Positions 1-10,081 of a stretch of DNA of 59,348 bases are shown here, piece by piece. The translations under genes and the position numbers were made by a program. Numbering within the stretch: the first letter of the stretch is position 1; each line of letters starts with the position of its first letter. The stretch is from Flavobacteriales bacterium (lineage in GTDB: Bacteria; Bacteroidota; Bacteroidia; Flavobacteriales_D; Sanyastnellaceae): NCBI GenBank assembly GCA_947456965.1, contig CANGTU010000017.1, positions 1 to 59,348 of the forward strand. The letters run 5' to 3'. A model generated the notes under the pieces. It was given only the letters and a program-made list of their open reading frames with translations. It had not been told where the DNA came from and made no database searches.

Positions 1-38
1 ACATCGATGCGAGCGGCGTGGTGAGCGGGCTATCCTGA
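1..38 (+). CDS. Possible 3' end of an upstream gene (partial)
   Basis: A frame open from the window edge reads IDASGVVSGLS and stops at 36-38, seven bases before the fdhD start. The tight spacing fits the end of a co-transcribed upstream gene. In other genomes fdhD often follows a molybdoenzyme or Mo-cofactor gene, but twelve codons are too few to identify the product. It could also be chance, because another frame here is open as well. Confidence 0.3.
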   Translation, partial: IDASGVVSGLS

Positions 39-45
39 TTCCCAC

Positions 46-834
46 ATGGAACCTGTCCGGTCATACCAGGCCCTGCGCATGGAACGGGGCGAGCTCCGGC
101 AAGCCGCCGATGATCTGGTAGCGGAGGTCCCTCTCTCCATCAGTGTGAACGGCGAGCCACTGACGATCACGATGCAAACACCGGGCAGTGAACATGACCT
201 CGTGCGCGGATTGCTCTATACGGAAGGTATCTGGAAAAGCAGAAAGGAAGAGCCCGAATGGACAGCACGCGAGTATGACAGCCAAGGTTATCTCACTGCT
301 GTGGATATCGCGATGGATCACCGTCACCGTTCAGCGATAAGCCGGAGAAGCCTGCTGTCCGTTGCAGCATGCGGCATTTGCGGAAAAACAGAGTTTTTGC
401 CTCCCGAGGCGCCTGCGCGCTTCAATGCCGATGCTGAAACCCATGACATGATTCATGAGTTGTTTCGCAAAATGGGAGAGGAGCAGCACATGTTTCACCG
501 TACCGGAGGATGCCATGCTGCCGCCGCATTTCATCTTGATGGATCTCTGCTCTGCGTAAGAGAAGATATAGGACGTCATAACGCCGTGGATAAAGTCATC
601 GGCGCTTTGCTGAGGGAAGGCCGGCTCACGGAAGCAACCACTTTGGCTGTGAGTGGCAGAGTGTCTTATGAAATCGTAGCCAAAGCCTTCGCCGCGGGCA
701 TTCCGGTCATTGCAGCAGTGTCCTCCGTTTCTACTCTTGCCGTGGATATGGCCCGTGAATGCGGCATCACGCTCGCAGGATTTTGCCGGGAGGGGAGGGC
801 AACCTTCTATTCCTATCCTTCACGGCTGATCTGA
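46..834 (+). CDS. fdhD: FdhD, sulfur carrier/sulfurtransferase for formate dehydrogenase
   Basis: A 262-residue protein of full FdhD/NarQ family length. In the family, FdhD passes sulfur from the IscS cysteine desulfurase to the bis-MGD molybdenum cofactor before insertion into formate dehydrogenase. It is cytoplasmic. The sequence shows the sulfur-carrying pair Cys109-x-x-Cys112 (AACGICGK), the conserved stretch around FHRTGGCHAA, and the REDIGRHNAVDKVIG motif that binds the cofactor nucleotide. The ATG at 46 is the first start in a frame that gives an N-terminus of normal length. moaA and moeA lie about 43 and 45 kb away in the same window, but the formate dehydrogenase itself is not visible and may lie to the left of the window. 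Confidence 0.95.
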   Translation: MEPVRSYQALRMERGELRQAADDLVAEVPLSISVNGEPLTITMQTPGSEHDLVRGLLYTEGIWKSRKEEPEWTAREYDSQGYLTAVDIAMDHRHRSAISRRSLLSVAACGICGKTEFLPPEAPARFNADAETHDMIHELFRKMGEEQHMFHRTGGCHAAAAFHLDGSLLCVREDIGRHNAVDKVIGALLREGRLTEATTLAVSGRVSYEIVAKAFAAGIPVIAAVSSVSTLAVDMARECGITLAGFCREGRATFYSYPSRLI

Positions 835-840
835 CGGCGG

Positions 841-2820
841 TCACTTCTTCGCAAAACGGATACTCCTGCCTTGGGTGCGAATGAAGTAAACGCCTGCCTT
901 CAGGTTGCGTACATCGAGTGTGAGAGGTGAGCCTGAATTGTGAATGCCTTCCGCACAGATCCGGCCGGTGATGTCCATGACCTGATAAGGTTGATTCGCT
1001 GCAAGCCCTTTAACCATGATGAGCTCTGTGGCCGGATTAGGGTGTACGGAAATAACAGAGTTTGCGTATTCCTCCATGCCCACGGGCAGGATAGAGAAGG
1101 TGAACACATCCGACCATGGCCCCGTTCCACACGCATTGCCTGAAGATACACGCCAGTAATAGGTACCGATCGGTAGCATAGCACCATACGTGAATGCAGC
1201 GGTCAACGTGTTTTCCTGTTCAATAAGTCCATCAAAAGCCGGATCGGAGGCGAGCTGAAACACATAAGAAGTGGCTCCAGAAGTTGATGCCCAGGAGAAC
1301 GAGTAGGTGGTGATGTTCGCTCCAAACTCACTGTTGCTGGCGGGTTCCGAAAGAAGCGGTGCCGCAACACCTCCGCTGCTTAACTCAAGATGCAGCGGTA
1401 ATTCATAAGCCTCACCAAAGGACGTTACCAACTGAACCATTGCCTCGTAAATACCTTCTGCAGCGGCATTCAGGTTAGTGATCTGAATCTGATAAGTACC
1501 AGGACCATCAATGCCAGGGGCGGTAAACTGAGCCTCAGCAGGCATGCCGGCCAGTTCCACAGTAAGGGGATACTGCAGATTGGCATTGGCCACAACATTC
1601 AGAACAATCTCATTGGCCCCGCAGAGCGAAAACGCATCCTGACTTAGTTCGAGCAGGTTCGGATCCAGAATGAAGAAACCCGTGTACATACTGGTGGCAA
1701 TATTCACCCCGCTGGGCAGGTAGGGATAATTGCTCCAGGTGCCGCTGAACATGGGGTTGTCATTAGCCGGAAAAAGATCGAAGTATCCTATCGGATGCAG
1801 CTCACCGTCGCTGACCCGGATGGCGTCGAATACGCGCAATCCTGAGCGGTAGTTGCTTTCGTACACAAAATGATCCTGTATATATAGATTATGATCAATG
1901 GAGGGGTTCTGGGCTTCGTAGAATCCGAGGTAGGCTATGTTATCCAGATCAGCGAGATCGAAGATGTGAGTGCGTGTCCCGATTCCGAAATTCATCTCGT
2001 CCAGTTCATCATTCACGAGAAAATAGCGGAAGTCCTTGGTGAACCAGCCCTGGTGTACATATCCCGTTTGCGGATAAGTATAGCTGTCCACCAGAAAGCA
2101 GTCCTGAGGATCCGTGCAATCCGCAATGGTCAGGGCATCCTCATTACACAGGATGGCGATCACCTTGCCCTGCTTGTCTGCATCTGGCCCCTCGTAGGTC
2201 AGAAGGAACCCGTCATGCGTATATCCGTCATCACCAAAACCGCCGACTAATGTGGGGTTCAGGGGATCCTGAATATCCACGATGTGCGGACCACCGGCGA
2301 ATGTGCCCGATCCGAGAGCCATAAGCAGACCGCTTTCCGGGTCGATATTGATCGTATGGCTGTTGCCAAATCCGCCGTACCAGGCATCTTCCTCGAAGAC
2401 TACCGGTGGGTTGCTAACGTTGTCGAGCTGGAGCAGATTCATCACCTGTATACCGTGTCCGCCTGCTTCGCTTCCAACAAAGACATAATTGTTGAAGGCC
2501 TCCACATCGCGCCAGAGACTGGCCGTGGTGTGTGTGGGAAGATGGCCCAGATAGACCGGAGAGGTGGGCGTGGTAATGTCCACAAACGAGGTACCGTTGG
2601 CGGTTCCCACGAGGGCATATTCACGTCCGGTCACCGGGCTTACCCATCCCCAGATATCGTTGGTGTTCTGTCCTGCATCGATATCTGTCAGGGACATCAG
2701 GTGCACGAGATCCACCAGTTCGCAAGGATATTCACCGGCGAAGCCATCCACGCAAGGAGTCTGCGCACACGTCAGGGAAGCGGTCGCCAGGGCGACAGCA
2801 GATAGGAAAAAAGTTTTCAT
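841..2820 (-). CDS. Choice-of-anchor B family secreted protein with T9SS sorting domain
   Basis: 659 residues from the ATG at 2820, chosen because it gives a clean Sec signal peptide (MKTFFLSAVALATASLTCAQ); the open frame further upstream is not needed. The body carries LVIVD-type repeats typical of the choice-of-anchor B family (for example FVDITTPTSPVYLGHL and VDIQDPLNPTLVGGF), which form a beta-propeller. A fibronectin-like segment follows (SYVFQLASDPAFDG...YYWRVSSGNACG). The last ~75 residues are a type A T9SS sorting domain with VHPNPATELI and GVYFIRTQG. The product should therefore be released or anchored at the cell surface. The function of the propeller is unknown. It converges on fdhD with only 6 bp between the stops. 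Confidence 0.9.
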   Translation of the reverse strand: MKTFFLSAVALATASLTCAQTPCVDGFAGEYPCELVDLVHLMSLTDIDAGQNTNDIWGWVSPVTGREYALVGTANGTSFVDITTPTSPVYLGHLPTHTTASLWRDVEAFNNYVFVGSEAGGHGIQVMNLLQLDNVSNPPVVFEEDAWYGGFGNSHTINIDPESGLLMALGSGTFAGGPHIVDIQDPLNPTLVGGFGDDGYTHDGFLLTYEGPDADKQGKVIAILCNEDALTIADCTDPQDCFLVDSYTYPQTGYVHQGWFTKDFRYFLVNDELDEMNFGIGTRTHIFDLADLDNIAYLGFYEAQNPSIDHNLYIQDHFVYESNYRSGLRVFDAIRVSDGELHPIGYFDLFPANDNPMFSGTWSNYPYLPSGVNIATSMYTGFFILDPNLLELSQDAFSLCGANEIVLNVVANANLQYPLTVELAGMPAEAQFTAPGIDGPGTYQIQITNLNAAAEGIYEAMVQLVTSFGEAYELPLHLELSSGGVAAPLLSEPASNSEFGANITTYSFSWASTSGATSYVFQLASDPAFDGLIEQENTLTAAFTYGAMLPIGTYYWRVSSGNACGTGPWSDVFTFSILPVGMEEYANSVISVHPNPATELIMVKGLAANQPYQVMDITGRICAEGIHNSGSPLTLDVRNLKAGVYFIRTQGRSIRFAKK

Positions 2821-2845
2821 AAAAGGAATTGTCGTGTATAGCAGG

Positions 2846-3109
2846 TTACCACTGTTCAGATTCGCGTTCAACTTCATCCAGCGGGATGATGCGGCCATCG
2901 AGGATTTCCTCGAGCCCATTGCGCAGGGTGACAGCAAGTTCCTCACCAGTGACCACGGATCCTCCTCTACGGTAACCCATGACGCGCTTAGCATCTACGG
3001 TTTCGTGCTCCATCTGTTCGATGAGAGCCAGCACTTTGTGCAAATGACCGGCTTTGTCCTGCCGGATCACCCACTCAACGATGGCCAGCTTTTCAGAAGA
3101 AAAATCCAT
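2846..3109 (-). CDS. Small antitoxin-like protein without a visible toxin partner
   Basis: 87 residues from the ATG at 3109; an in-frame TTG at 3124 is the only other start. The N-terminal half (EKLAIVEWVIRQDKAG) and the C-terminal pattern (LRNGLEEILDGRIIPLDEVE, ending ESEQW) resemble the short Bacteroidetes antitoxins encoded before RelE/ParE toxins. No toxin-like ORF lies in the 25 bp downstream or the 132 bp upstream, so it is an orphan or has another role. An 18-codon frame starting at 3149, preceded by a good AGGAG site, overlaps its start in another frame and could be a leader. The family assignment rests on pattern memory only. Confidence 0.6.
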   Translation of the reverse strand: MDFSSEKLAIVEWVIRQDKAGHLHKVLALIEQMEHETVDAKRVMGYRRGGSVVTGEELAVTLRNGLEEILDGRIIPLDEVERESEQW

Positions 3110-3241
3110 AGTAATTGGATTCAATCGCAGAAGACAAAGAAACCACCATAACTCCTTATCAGGCTACGCTTTTATTACCGCCGGCAGAAATCTACCCATG
3201 AAAGGTACTGAACTGACCTTACCACCGCACGCATGCAGGCC

Positions 3242-5827
3242 TTACTCCTCCGGACCTTGATCCTTGGTCTTTTCCTCTTTCTTCTGCGGCTTAGCCTTTT
3301 CCACCTTCATCGTGATCTCATCTTTCTCCTTGTCATAGCTCACCATAAGGGTATCACCCGGCTTGATGTTACTGCTGATGATTTGTTCAGCGAGCGGATC
3401 TTCAAGGTATTTCTGGATGGCACGCTTCAGCGGGCGCGCACCGAACTTTTCGTCATACCCGCGCTCTGCAATATAATCTTTAGCCTCCTCCGAGAGCTTA
3501 ATGTTGTAGCCGAGGTCAGTGATGCGGTGAAACAGTTTGATGAGTTCGATGTCGATGATTTCGAAGATGTGCTCCTTCTTCAGCGCATTGAACACGATGA
3601 TATCATCAATCCGGTTCAGGAATTCCGGTGCGAATGCTTTCCGCAGCGCACTTTCAATCACCCCTTTCTTTTCCTGTTCCTCCTGAGTTGCCCGGCTGCT
3701 GGTACCAAAGCCCACACCCGTTCCGAAGTCCTGCAGCTGGCGTGCGCCGATATTGGAGGTCATGATGATAATGGTGTTTTTGAAGTCGATACGGCGGCCA
3801 AGACTATCCGTCATTTGCCCATCATCCAGCGCCTGCAGCAGGAGGTTAAACACATCCGGATGCGCTTTTTCTATCTCATCGAGCAGAATGATGGAGTAGG
3901 GTCGGCGGCGTACTTTTTCCGTGAGCTGGCCACCTTCCTCATATCCTACATAGCCCGGAGGCGCCCCAATCAGACGTGACACAGCGAACTTTTCCATGTA
4001 TTCGCTCATATCGATCCGGATCAGCGCTTCTTCTGAGTCGAACATGTACTTGGCCAGTTCCTTGGCGAGTTGAGTTTTACCCACACCAGTAGGGCCGAGA
4101 AAAATAAACGAGCCGATGGGCCTGTTGGGGTCCTTAAGCCCTGCGCGATTGCGTTTGATGGCCTTCACAACTTTCTTGATGGCCTCATCCTGCCCGATGA
4201 CCTTGCCCTCGAGCTGCTCATCCATTTTAGCCAAACGGCCGCTTTCCTTCTCGGCCACCCGTTGCACCGGAATACCCGTCATCATGGCCACAACCTCTTC
4301 CACGTTGGCTTCGGTCACGGTGACCCGATGACTGCGGGTTTCCTCTTCCCAGCGCTTTTTGGCATCTTCGAGTTTTTCCTGAAGCTGACGTTCCTTATCA
4401 CGCAATTTGGCTGCTTCCTCATACTTCTGGCTTCTCACCACGCGGTTCTTTTCCTCCTTCACATCCTCGATGCTCTTTTCGATATCCAGGATTTCCTTAG
4501 GTACGTTGATGTTTTGCAGGTGCACACGCGACCCCACTTCATCCAGCGCGTCAATGGCCTTGTCGGGCAAGTGACGATCTGTGATGTAACGGGCAGTGAG
4601 CTTCACACAGGCCTCGAGCGCTTCAGGCGTATAGGTCACGCTGTGATGCTCCTCGTATTTATCCTTGATGTTGTTCAGAATCTGGATCGTCTCATCCACG
4701 GTAGTAGGATCTACGATCACCTTTTGGAAGCGACGTTCCAGAGCCCCATCCTTCTCGATATACTGGCGGTACTCATCAAGCGTAGTCGCGCCGATGCACT
4801 GGATTTCGCCTCTTGCCAGGGCCGGCTTGAACATATTGCTTGCATCAAGAGAGCCGCTGGCGCCTCCGGCACCTACAATCGTATGGATTTCGTCGATAAA
4901 CAAAATGACATCAGGCGACTTTTCCAGTTCATTCATGACCGCCTTCATGCGCTCCTCGAACTGGCCGCGGTACTTGGTCCCGGCCACCAGAGATGCGATA
5001 TCCAGCGTCACGATACGTTTGCCAAAAAGCACTCTCGATACCTTTTTCTGAACAATACGCAGAGCTAATCCTTCAGCAATGGCTGACTTGCCTACACCCG
5101 GCTCCCCGATGAGGATCGGATTGTTCTTCTTTCGGCGGGAGAGGATCTGTGAAACCCGCTCTATCTCCTTCTCACGACCCACGATCGGGTCCAGCTTACC
5201 GTCTTCTGCGAGGCGTGTCAGATCTCTGCCGAAGTTGTCCAGCACGGGAGTCTTGCTCTTGCTGTCACCCTGTTTTTTTTGTCCACCACCACCACTGGTG
5301 AATGAACGCTCATCGTCGTCTTCATCGGCGGCACCGGGGAATTCAGAGCGGGGAAGGTCTTCCTCGCGGGCCTTGCCCGTCAGATTTTCCACTTCTTCGC
5401 GCACTGCATTGTACTCAACTCCCATAGAGCGAAGCGCCCGGGTGGCCACATTGTCCTGATCCTTGAGGATGGACAGCAGCAAATGCTCCGTGTCAACTAA
5501 TGATGCCTTGAATGATTTGGCTTCGAGGTACGTGATTTTGAGCACCCGTTCGGCCTGCTTGACCAGGCGGATCACATCCGATGCGGTCTGCTTGGATGCT
5601 CCAGTGCGGGCTGAGGACTTCACCGCGCCTTCCACATTCTTGCGGAGCTTCTCAAGGTCTACCCCCATCCCCTGCAACAACCGGACTGCCAGGCTTTCTC
5701 CCTCTCGGATCAACCCCAGCAGCAGGTGTTCCACTCCGATAAAATCGTGTCCGAGCCGGAGGGCTTCCTCGCGGCTGTAGGTGATGACATCCTTCACCTC
5801 AGGTGAAAACTTGGCTTCCATACTCAT
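3242..5827 (-). CDS. clpC: ClpC, AAA+ unfoldase subunit of the Clp protease
   Basis: 861 residues, the normal ClpC length. ClpC unfolds substrates with ATP and feeds them to ClpP in the cytoplasm. Visible order: two Clp_N repeats (residues ~5-150), a charged linker (~155-195), NBD1 with Walker A GEPGVGKS (241-248) and Walker B ILFIDEIH, a UVR segment in the middle coiled coil (~464-490), NBD2 with Walker A GPTGVGKT (578-585) and [13 protein letters not shown], then the small C-terminal domain and an acidic/lysine-rich tail. The UVR segment separates ClpC from ClpA and ClpB. The start is supported by AAGGAG five bases upstream, unusual for this genome. It is divergent from gyrA; no ctsR or mcsB homologue is present. 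Confidence 0.97.
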   Translation of the reverse strand: MSMEAKFSPEVKDVITYSREEALRLGHDFIGVEHLLLGLIREGESLAVRLLQGMGVDLEKLRKNVEGAVKSSARTGASKQTASDVIRLVKQAERVLKITYLEAKSFKASLVDTEHLLLSILKDQDNVATRALRSMGVEYNAVREEVENLTGKAREEDLPRSEFPGAADEDDDERSFTSGGGGQKKQGDSKSKTPVLDNFGRDLTRLAEDGKLDPIVGREKEIERVSQILSRRKKNNPILIGEPGVGKSAIAEGLALRIVQKKVSRVLFGKRIVTLDIASLVAGTKYRGQFEERMKAVMNELEKSPDVILFIDEIHTIVGAGGASGSLDASNMFKPALARGEIQCIGATTLDEYRQYIEKDGALERRFQKVIVDPTTVDETIQILNNIKDKYEEHHSVTYTPEALEACVKLTARYITDRHLPDKAIDALDEVGSRVHLQNINVPKEILDIEKSIEDVKEEKNRVVRSQKYEEAAKLRDKERQLQEKLEDAKKRWEEETRSHRVTVTEANVEEVVAMMTGIPVQRVAEKESGRLAKMDEQLEGKVIGQDEAIKKVVKAIKRNRAGLKDPNRPIGSFIFLGPTGVGKTQLAKELAKYMFDSEEALIRIDMSEYMEKFAVSRLIGAPPGYVGYEEGGQLTEKVRRRPYSIILLDEIEKAHPDVFNLLLQALDDGQMTDSLGRRIDFKNTIIIMTSNIGARQLQDFGTGVGFGTSSRATQEEQEKKGVIESALRKAFAPEFLNRIDDIIVFNALKKEHIFEIIDIELIKLFHRITDLGYNIKLSEEAKDYIAERGYDEKFGARPLKRAIQKYLEDPLAEQIISSNIKPGDTLMVSYDKEKDEITMKVEKAKPQKKEEKTKDQGPEE

Positions 5828-5832
5828 TTCAA

Positions 5833-5838
5833 CTCCTT
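5833..5838 (-). promoter_or_regulatory. Shine-Dalgarno site of clpC
   Basis: On the minus strand AAGGAG stands five bases before the clpC ATG. Most genes here show no such site, so clpC appears to be initiated by classical 16S pairing. Confidence 0.6.
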
Positions 5839-5884
5839 ATGCGTGAGGTTTATTTACAAATAGACGGCTTTCCAACCCTCAAAC

Positions 5885-5892
5885 CAAAAGTA
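5885..5892 (-). promoter_or_regulatory. Candidate -7 element for clpC
   Basis: The minus strand reads TACTTTTG, a full match to the Bacteroidota TAnnTTTG element, about 57 bases before the clpC start. No clear TTG -33 element is seen upstream of it, so this is tentative. A one-mismatch element (TATTTTCG, 6002-6009, plus strand) could serve gyrA in the same 236-bp divergent spacer. Confidence 0.35.
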
Positions 5893-6063
5893 TTTGTGCA
5901 GTTTGCCGTGCACTTTTTTCGTGTTTTAACTTTTCCACACCACCGTGTGCGAATGTGAAAAAACCTTTTACACGGAGCGGCTTCCTGCAGAGAAGCCGGC
6001 GTATTTTCGCGGGCCGCACACCGCCTAAGTCAAGGATCGTGCGAGAAACAACACTTGGACGAA

Positions 6064-8619
6064 ATGGCAGAAGGAGAAAAGATCGTCAGGATCAATATCG
6101 AAGACGAAATGAAGACCGCCTACATCGATTATTCGATGTCGGTGATTGTGAGCCGCGCACTGCCGGATGTGCGCGACGGGCTGAAGCCAGTGCACCGGCG
6201 TGTGCTGTATGGCATGCTTGAGCTCGGTGTGATGTCCAACAGACCGTACAAGAAGTCGGCGAGAATCGTCGGGGAAGTTCTCGGTAAGTTTCATCCTCAT
6301 GGCGACAGCGCCGTGTATGACACGATGGTGCGCATGGCCCAGGATTGGTCACTGCGTTATCCGCTGGTCGATGGTCAGGGAAATTTTGGCAGCATGGACG
6401 GCGACAACCCCGCCGCCATGCGTTACACCGAGGCCCGTCTTCGGAAACTGGCCGAGGAGCTGCTGGAAGATCTCGATAAGGAAACGGTTGATTTCCAGCC
6501 CAACTTTGATGACTCGATGGAGGAGCCGCGGGTTCTTCCTGCCAAGGTTCCCAATCTCCTCCTGAACGGCGTCAGCGGGATTGCCGTGGGTATGGCCACC
6601 AATATGCCGCCACACAACCTCACCGAGGTCTGTGATGGTATCATTGCCTACATCAATAACCGCGAGATCACCACGGATGAGTTGATGCAGGTGATCAAAG
6701 CGCCCGACTTTCCCACAGGAGGTGTCATACATGGCATTGACGGTGTAAAAGCGGCCTACGAAACGGGTCGGGGACGCATCGTTATCCGCGGAAGAGCGCG
6801 CATTGAAGAAGTGGATGGACGTGAGTGCATCATTGTGGACCAGATTCCTTATCAGGTCAATAAGGCCGATATGGTCAAGCGTACCTGGGATCTCGTTCAG
6901 GAAGGAAAGATTGAAGGGATCTCAGAAATCCGCGACGAATCAGACCGCACCGGCGTGCGCGTGGTGTATGAATTGAAGCGGGATGCTATTCCGCATGTAG
7001 TATTGAATAACTTATTCAAGTACACATCTCTACAAACCTCATTTTCAGTAAATAACATCGCTCTTGTAGCGGGACGCCCGGAGGTCCTGAATCTTCGTTC
7101 AATTATCCGTCACTACGTGGATCACCGCCACGAGGTGGTGGTTCGCCGGACTCGCTTTGAGCTCCGGAAGGCGGAGGAGAGGGCGCATATACTGGAAGGT
7201 CTGTTGATAGCCCTTGATCATCTGGACGAGGTGATAGCACTGATCCGGAGTTCCCAGACGCCCGACGAGGCGAGGGAAGGGCTGATTGGACGTTTTGGAT
7301 TGTCCGACATCCAGTCCAGGGCCATCCTGGATATGCGTCTGCAGCGTCTGACAGGGCTTGAGCGCGATAAGATCCGGGCAGAATATGACGAGCTGATGGA
7401 GCTGATCAAGCGCCTGAAGGAGATCCTGGGTTCCGAAGACCTCCGCATGGGCATCATCCGGGATGAATTGCAGATGCTGCGTGACAAGTACGGCGATGAG
7501 CGCCGGTCGGTGATCGAATTCTCTTCTGCCGATCTCAGTATTGAGGACATGATTCCGGATGACCACGTGGTCATCACCATTACCCATGCCGGCTACATTA
7601 AGCGCACCGTTCTGGCAGAATATCGATCGCAGGCGAGGGGCGGAGTGGGCTCGAAAGGCACATCGGCCCGACAGGAGGACTTCGTGGAACACATTTTTAC
7701 GGCTACCAACCACGACTGGCTGCTCGTATTTACCCGCAAAGGCCGGTGCTTCTGGATGCGCGTGTTTGAAATTCCGGAAGGAGCGAAGACATCAAAGGGA
7801 AGGGCTATTCAGAATCTGATCCAGATTGAGCAGGACGATAAAGTGCTGGCCTATATTCCCACGAAGGACCTCATGAATGAGGAATACGTCAATAAGAACT
7901 ACGTTATTCTGTGTACCCGTAAGGGATTGATTAAGAAAACCGCACTCGAGGCATACAGTCGTCCGCGCTCCTCCGGAATCAACGCCGTTACAATCGTGGA
8001 GGGTGACGAACTCCTCGAGGCCAAGCTGACCAACGGAAGCAACGAGATCATCATGGGCACCCGGGAGGGCAAGGCCATACGCTTCAATGAAGAGACTGTG
8101 AGGCCTGTGGGGCGCACTGCACAAGGCGTGAAGGCGGTGACCCTCGGCAGCGACTCGGATGAGGTCATTGGTATGGTATGCCTGGAGAGCACTGACCGGG
8201 ACATTCTGGTAGTGAGTGAAAAAGGCTATGGAAAACGCTCCGAGCTGGAAGAATACAGAAAGACCAACCGGGGAGCCAAGGGAGTAAAAACGATCAACGT
8301 AACGGACAAAACAGGTCCCCTCATCGCGATACTGGCCGTGGACAATGACCACGACTTTATGATCATCAACCGCTCGGGCATTACAATACGGCTGCGCGTG
8401 GATGATCTTCGTGTGGTAGGTCGCGCTACACAGGGCGTGCGACTGATCAATCTGCGGGGAAATGACGAAATTGCCGCGGTCTGCGGAGTTCTTCGCGATG
8501 AGGAGGAGGATGAAGAAGGTACCAACCTGGCGATCGGATCACCGGATGGCGGAGAAACCGCGGAGGAGGGAAGCAGCGAATCCACCGATACAGCCGAAAG
8601 TCCCGCGAGTGAGGAGTGA
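6064..8619 (+). CDS. gyrA: DNA gyrase subunit A
   Basis: 851 residues. GyrA cuts and rejoins DNA within the A2B2 gyrase that introduces negative supercoils. The start is the ATG at 6064; an in-frame TTG at 6055 would add only three residues. The breakage-reunion domain opens with the typical [20 protein letters not shown], and the catalytic tyrosine is Tyr121 ([10 protein letters not shown]). The quinolone-determining loop [10 protein letters not shown] keeps Ser82 and Asp86, the residues usual in sensitive strains. The C-terminal wrapping domain carries a GyrA-box-like [10 protein letters not shown], which supports gyrase rather than topoisomerase IV. A ~40-residue acidic, low-complexity tail ends the protein. 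gyrB is not in the window. Confidence 0.97.
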   Translation: MAEGEKIVRINIEDEMKTAYIDYSMSVIVSRALPDVRDGLKPVHRRVLYGMLELGVMSNRPYKKSARIVGEVLGKFHPHGDSAVYDTMVRMAQDWSLRYPLVDGQGNFGSMDGDNPAAMRYTEARLRKLAEELLEDLDKETVDFQPNFDDSMEEPRVLPAKVPNLLLNGVSGIAVGMATNMPPHNLTEVCDGIIAYINNREITTDELMQVIKAPDFPTGGVIHGIDGVKAAYETGRGRIVIRGRARIEEVDGRECIIVDQIPYQVNKADMVKRTWDLVQEGKIEGISEIRDESDRTGVRVVYELKRDAIPHVVLNNLFKYTSLQTSFSVNNIALVAGRPEVLNLRSIIRHYVDHRHEVVVRRTRFELRKAEERAHILEGLLIALDHLDEVIALIRSSQTPDEAREGLIGRFGLSDIQSRAILDMRLQRLTGLERDKIRAEYDELMELIKRLKEILGSEDLRMGIIRDELQMLRDKYGDERRSVIEFSSADLSIEDMIPDDHVVITITHAGYIKRTVLAEYRSQARGGVGSKGTSARQEDFVEHIFTATNHDWLLVFTRKGRCFWMRVFEIPEGAKTSKGRAIQNLIQIEQDDKVLAYIPTKDLMNEEYVNKNYVILCTRKGLIKKTALEAYSRPRSSGINAVTIVEGDELLEAKLTNGSNEIIMGTREGKAIRFNEETVRPVGRTAQGVKAVTLGSDSDEVIGMVCLESTDRDILVVSEKGYGKRSELEEYRKTNRGAKGVKTINVTDKTGPLIAILAVDNDHDFMIINRSGITIRLRVDDLRVVGRATQGVRLINLRGNDEIAAVCGVLRDEEEDEEGTNLAIGSPDGGETAEEGSSESTDTAESPASEE

Positions 8620-8694
8620 AGAAAACAAATTGGCAAAATACTTGTCACCCCAACGGCAGTTCAAAACCATTAGCAACGCGATAATCCATTTCCC

Positions 8695-9822
8695 ATGAAG
8701 AAACTGTTCTTCCTCATGCTCACGATCGGACTGGCAGGTAGCGCCTTGGCTCAGCCCGATGTCACCACCGCCTACAATCTGAACAACCAGGGCAAGTACG
8801 TAGAAGCCATGGAGTACATTGAGAAGGCTGCATCCGACCTCAAGGCCACCAGCAAGGAAAAGTACTGGCGCTACCGCGGCAACATCTACCTGAACATTTC
8901 ACTGGACGAAGCCCTTTCGGCCAAGTTTCCCGATGCCTTGAGCATGGCGGTAGATTCTTACCTCAAGTCCAAGATGATGGATAAGTACGGTGATTATGCA
9001 GGTGAGGTTCAGGCTTCGATGAGCAATGCGCAGCAGCTTGCCAATGTCCGGGCCGACAAAGCCTTCAACTCCGGGGATTTTTGCGCTGCCGCGAAGAACT
9101 TTGAGATGGCTCTTGGAATCGGGGATGCCTATGGAGTTCCGGATTCCGCTGCGGTATTCAATACCGCCTATTGTTATGAACGTTGCGGAGATACAACAAA
9201 GGCCATTTCCGGCTATGAGCGATGTGTCACCATTGGGTATAATCTGCCTTCAGCACAGGTCCGGATGGCGGAAATTTACCTGAACAAAAACGACAAGGCG
9301 TCGGCAACGAAGATTCTGGCGGAAGCACGCGCGCGGTTTCCGAAAGACGCGGAACTCCTTCGTACAGAGGTGAGTATTTATCTGGGAGAGGGCGACTTTG
9401 CGAAGGCCGAGCAGATCCTGACAGATCTGACAGTGTCGGATCCGAATAATGTTTCGGTTTGGTTTGTGCTCGGGGTGACATATGGCAAACTCGGAAAGAA
9501 GGCCGATGAAATGAACGCTTATAAGAGGACGCTGGAGATAGATCCCAACTATTTTGATGCCTTGTTCAATATGGGTGCGCTGTACTTCAATGACGGTCTG
9601 GAAGCTGAGAAAGTATGCGCCGAGATCCCGACCGCCGAGCGGTCGAAATACAATACATGTATAGAGAATGTAAAGCTCCTGTTTGAGCAATCTGTAGCTT
9701 CTCTGGAGAAGGCATTTGCGATTAATCAGGACCGGGAAGTTATGTCGGCCTTAAAGGATGCCTATTTCAAGGCAGAGAGAATGGAAGATTATAGTCGGAT
9801 GAAGGCATTGCTAGCCAAGTAG
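8695..9822 (+). CDS. Secreted/periplasmic TPR protein
   Basis: 375 residues with a Sec signal peptide (MKKLFFLMLTIGLAGSALAQ). Tetratricopeptide repeats cover most of the mature part, for example YNLNNQGKYVEAMEYIEKA at the start and VWFVLGVTYGKLGKKADEM and FDALFNMGALYFNDGLEAEK further on. TPR arrays are protein-binding scaffolds; the partner here is unknown. The protein probably acts in the periplasm or on the outer membrane. It follows gyrA by 75 bp in the same direction and ends at a strong intrinsic terminator, so it may be read through from gyrA or have its own promoter. Similar signal-peptide TPR proteins are common in Bacteroidota and often lack a known role. Confidence 0.85.
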   Translation: MKKLFFLMLTIGLAGSALAQPDVTTAYNLNNQGKYVEAMEYIEKAASDLKATSKEKYWRYRGNIYLNISLDEALSAKFPDALSMAVDSYLKSKMMDKYGDYAGEVQASMSNAQQLANVRADKAFNSGDFCAAAKNFEMALGIGDAYGVPDSAAVFNTAYCYERCGDTTKAISGYERCVTIGYNLPSAQVRMAEIYLNKNDKASATKILAEARARFPKDAELLRTEVSIYLGEGDFAKAEQILTDLTVSDPNNVSVWFVLGVTYGKLGKKADEMNAYKRTLEIDPNYFDALFNMGALYFNDGLEAEKVCAEIPTAERSKYNTCIENVKLLFEQSVASLEKAFAINQDREVMSALKDAYFKAERMEDYSRMKALLAK

Positions 9823-9830
9823 CTTGCGGG

Positions 9831-9857
9831 CAGGGCCGGTTTACGGCCCTGTTTTTT
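9831..9857 (+). terminator. Intrinsic terminator after the TPR gene
   Basis: A perfect 8-bp stem (CAGGGCCG / CGGCCCTG) with a five-base loop GTTTA is followed at once by six T. It begins nine bases after the TPR stop codon, a textbook rho-independent terminator. Confidence 0.9.
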
Positions 9858-9923
9858 GATCGCTTACTTTACATAATGTTAATTATGATTAAACCTGAAC
9901 GGGCAATTATGGAACATACATGG

Positions 9924-10045
9924 CGGAAAGTCCATCATCAAGCTGCTGAATCACCCACCTCCATCATCATGATTTCCTCTATCAGCGAATAGAATATTCG
10001 TTCAATCGCCTACCTGAAGGCATTGGTCGAAATATGGACTTTCCG
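9924..10045 (+). other. Long-range inverted repeat enclosing a possible structured leader
   Basis: CGGAAAGTCCAT (9924-9935) is the exact reverse complement of ATGGACTTTCCG (10034-10045). The enclosed 98 bases hold a smaller perfect hairpin, CGAATA-GAA-TATTCG (9986-10000). The element lies wholly between the TPR terminator and the SpoIIE gene, whose ATG is 36 bases further on. It could be a folded 5' leader, a small RNA or a protein-binding palindrome; no known riboswitch consensus was recognised. Confidence 0.45.
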
Positions 10046-10081
10046 AGGTGGTGTGAATACAAATTCTATTAAGATTTGGCT

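Noticed and set aside
2564-3151. 195-codon plus-strand ORF considered as a toxin partner for the antitoxin-like gene
   Set aside because: It is antisense to the start of the choice-of-anchor B gene and to the antitoxin-like gene itself, and shows no RelE/ParE features.
4070-5068. 332-codon plus-strand ORF inside clpC
   Set aside because: It is fully antisense to a conserved gene, has no recognisable domain, and arises from the codon pattern of clpC.
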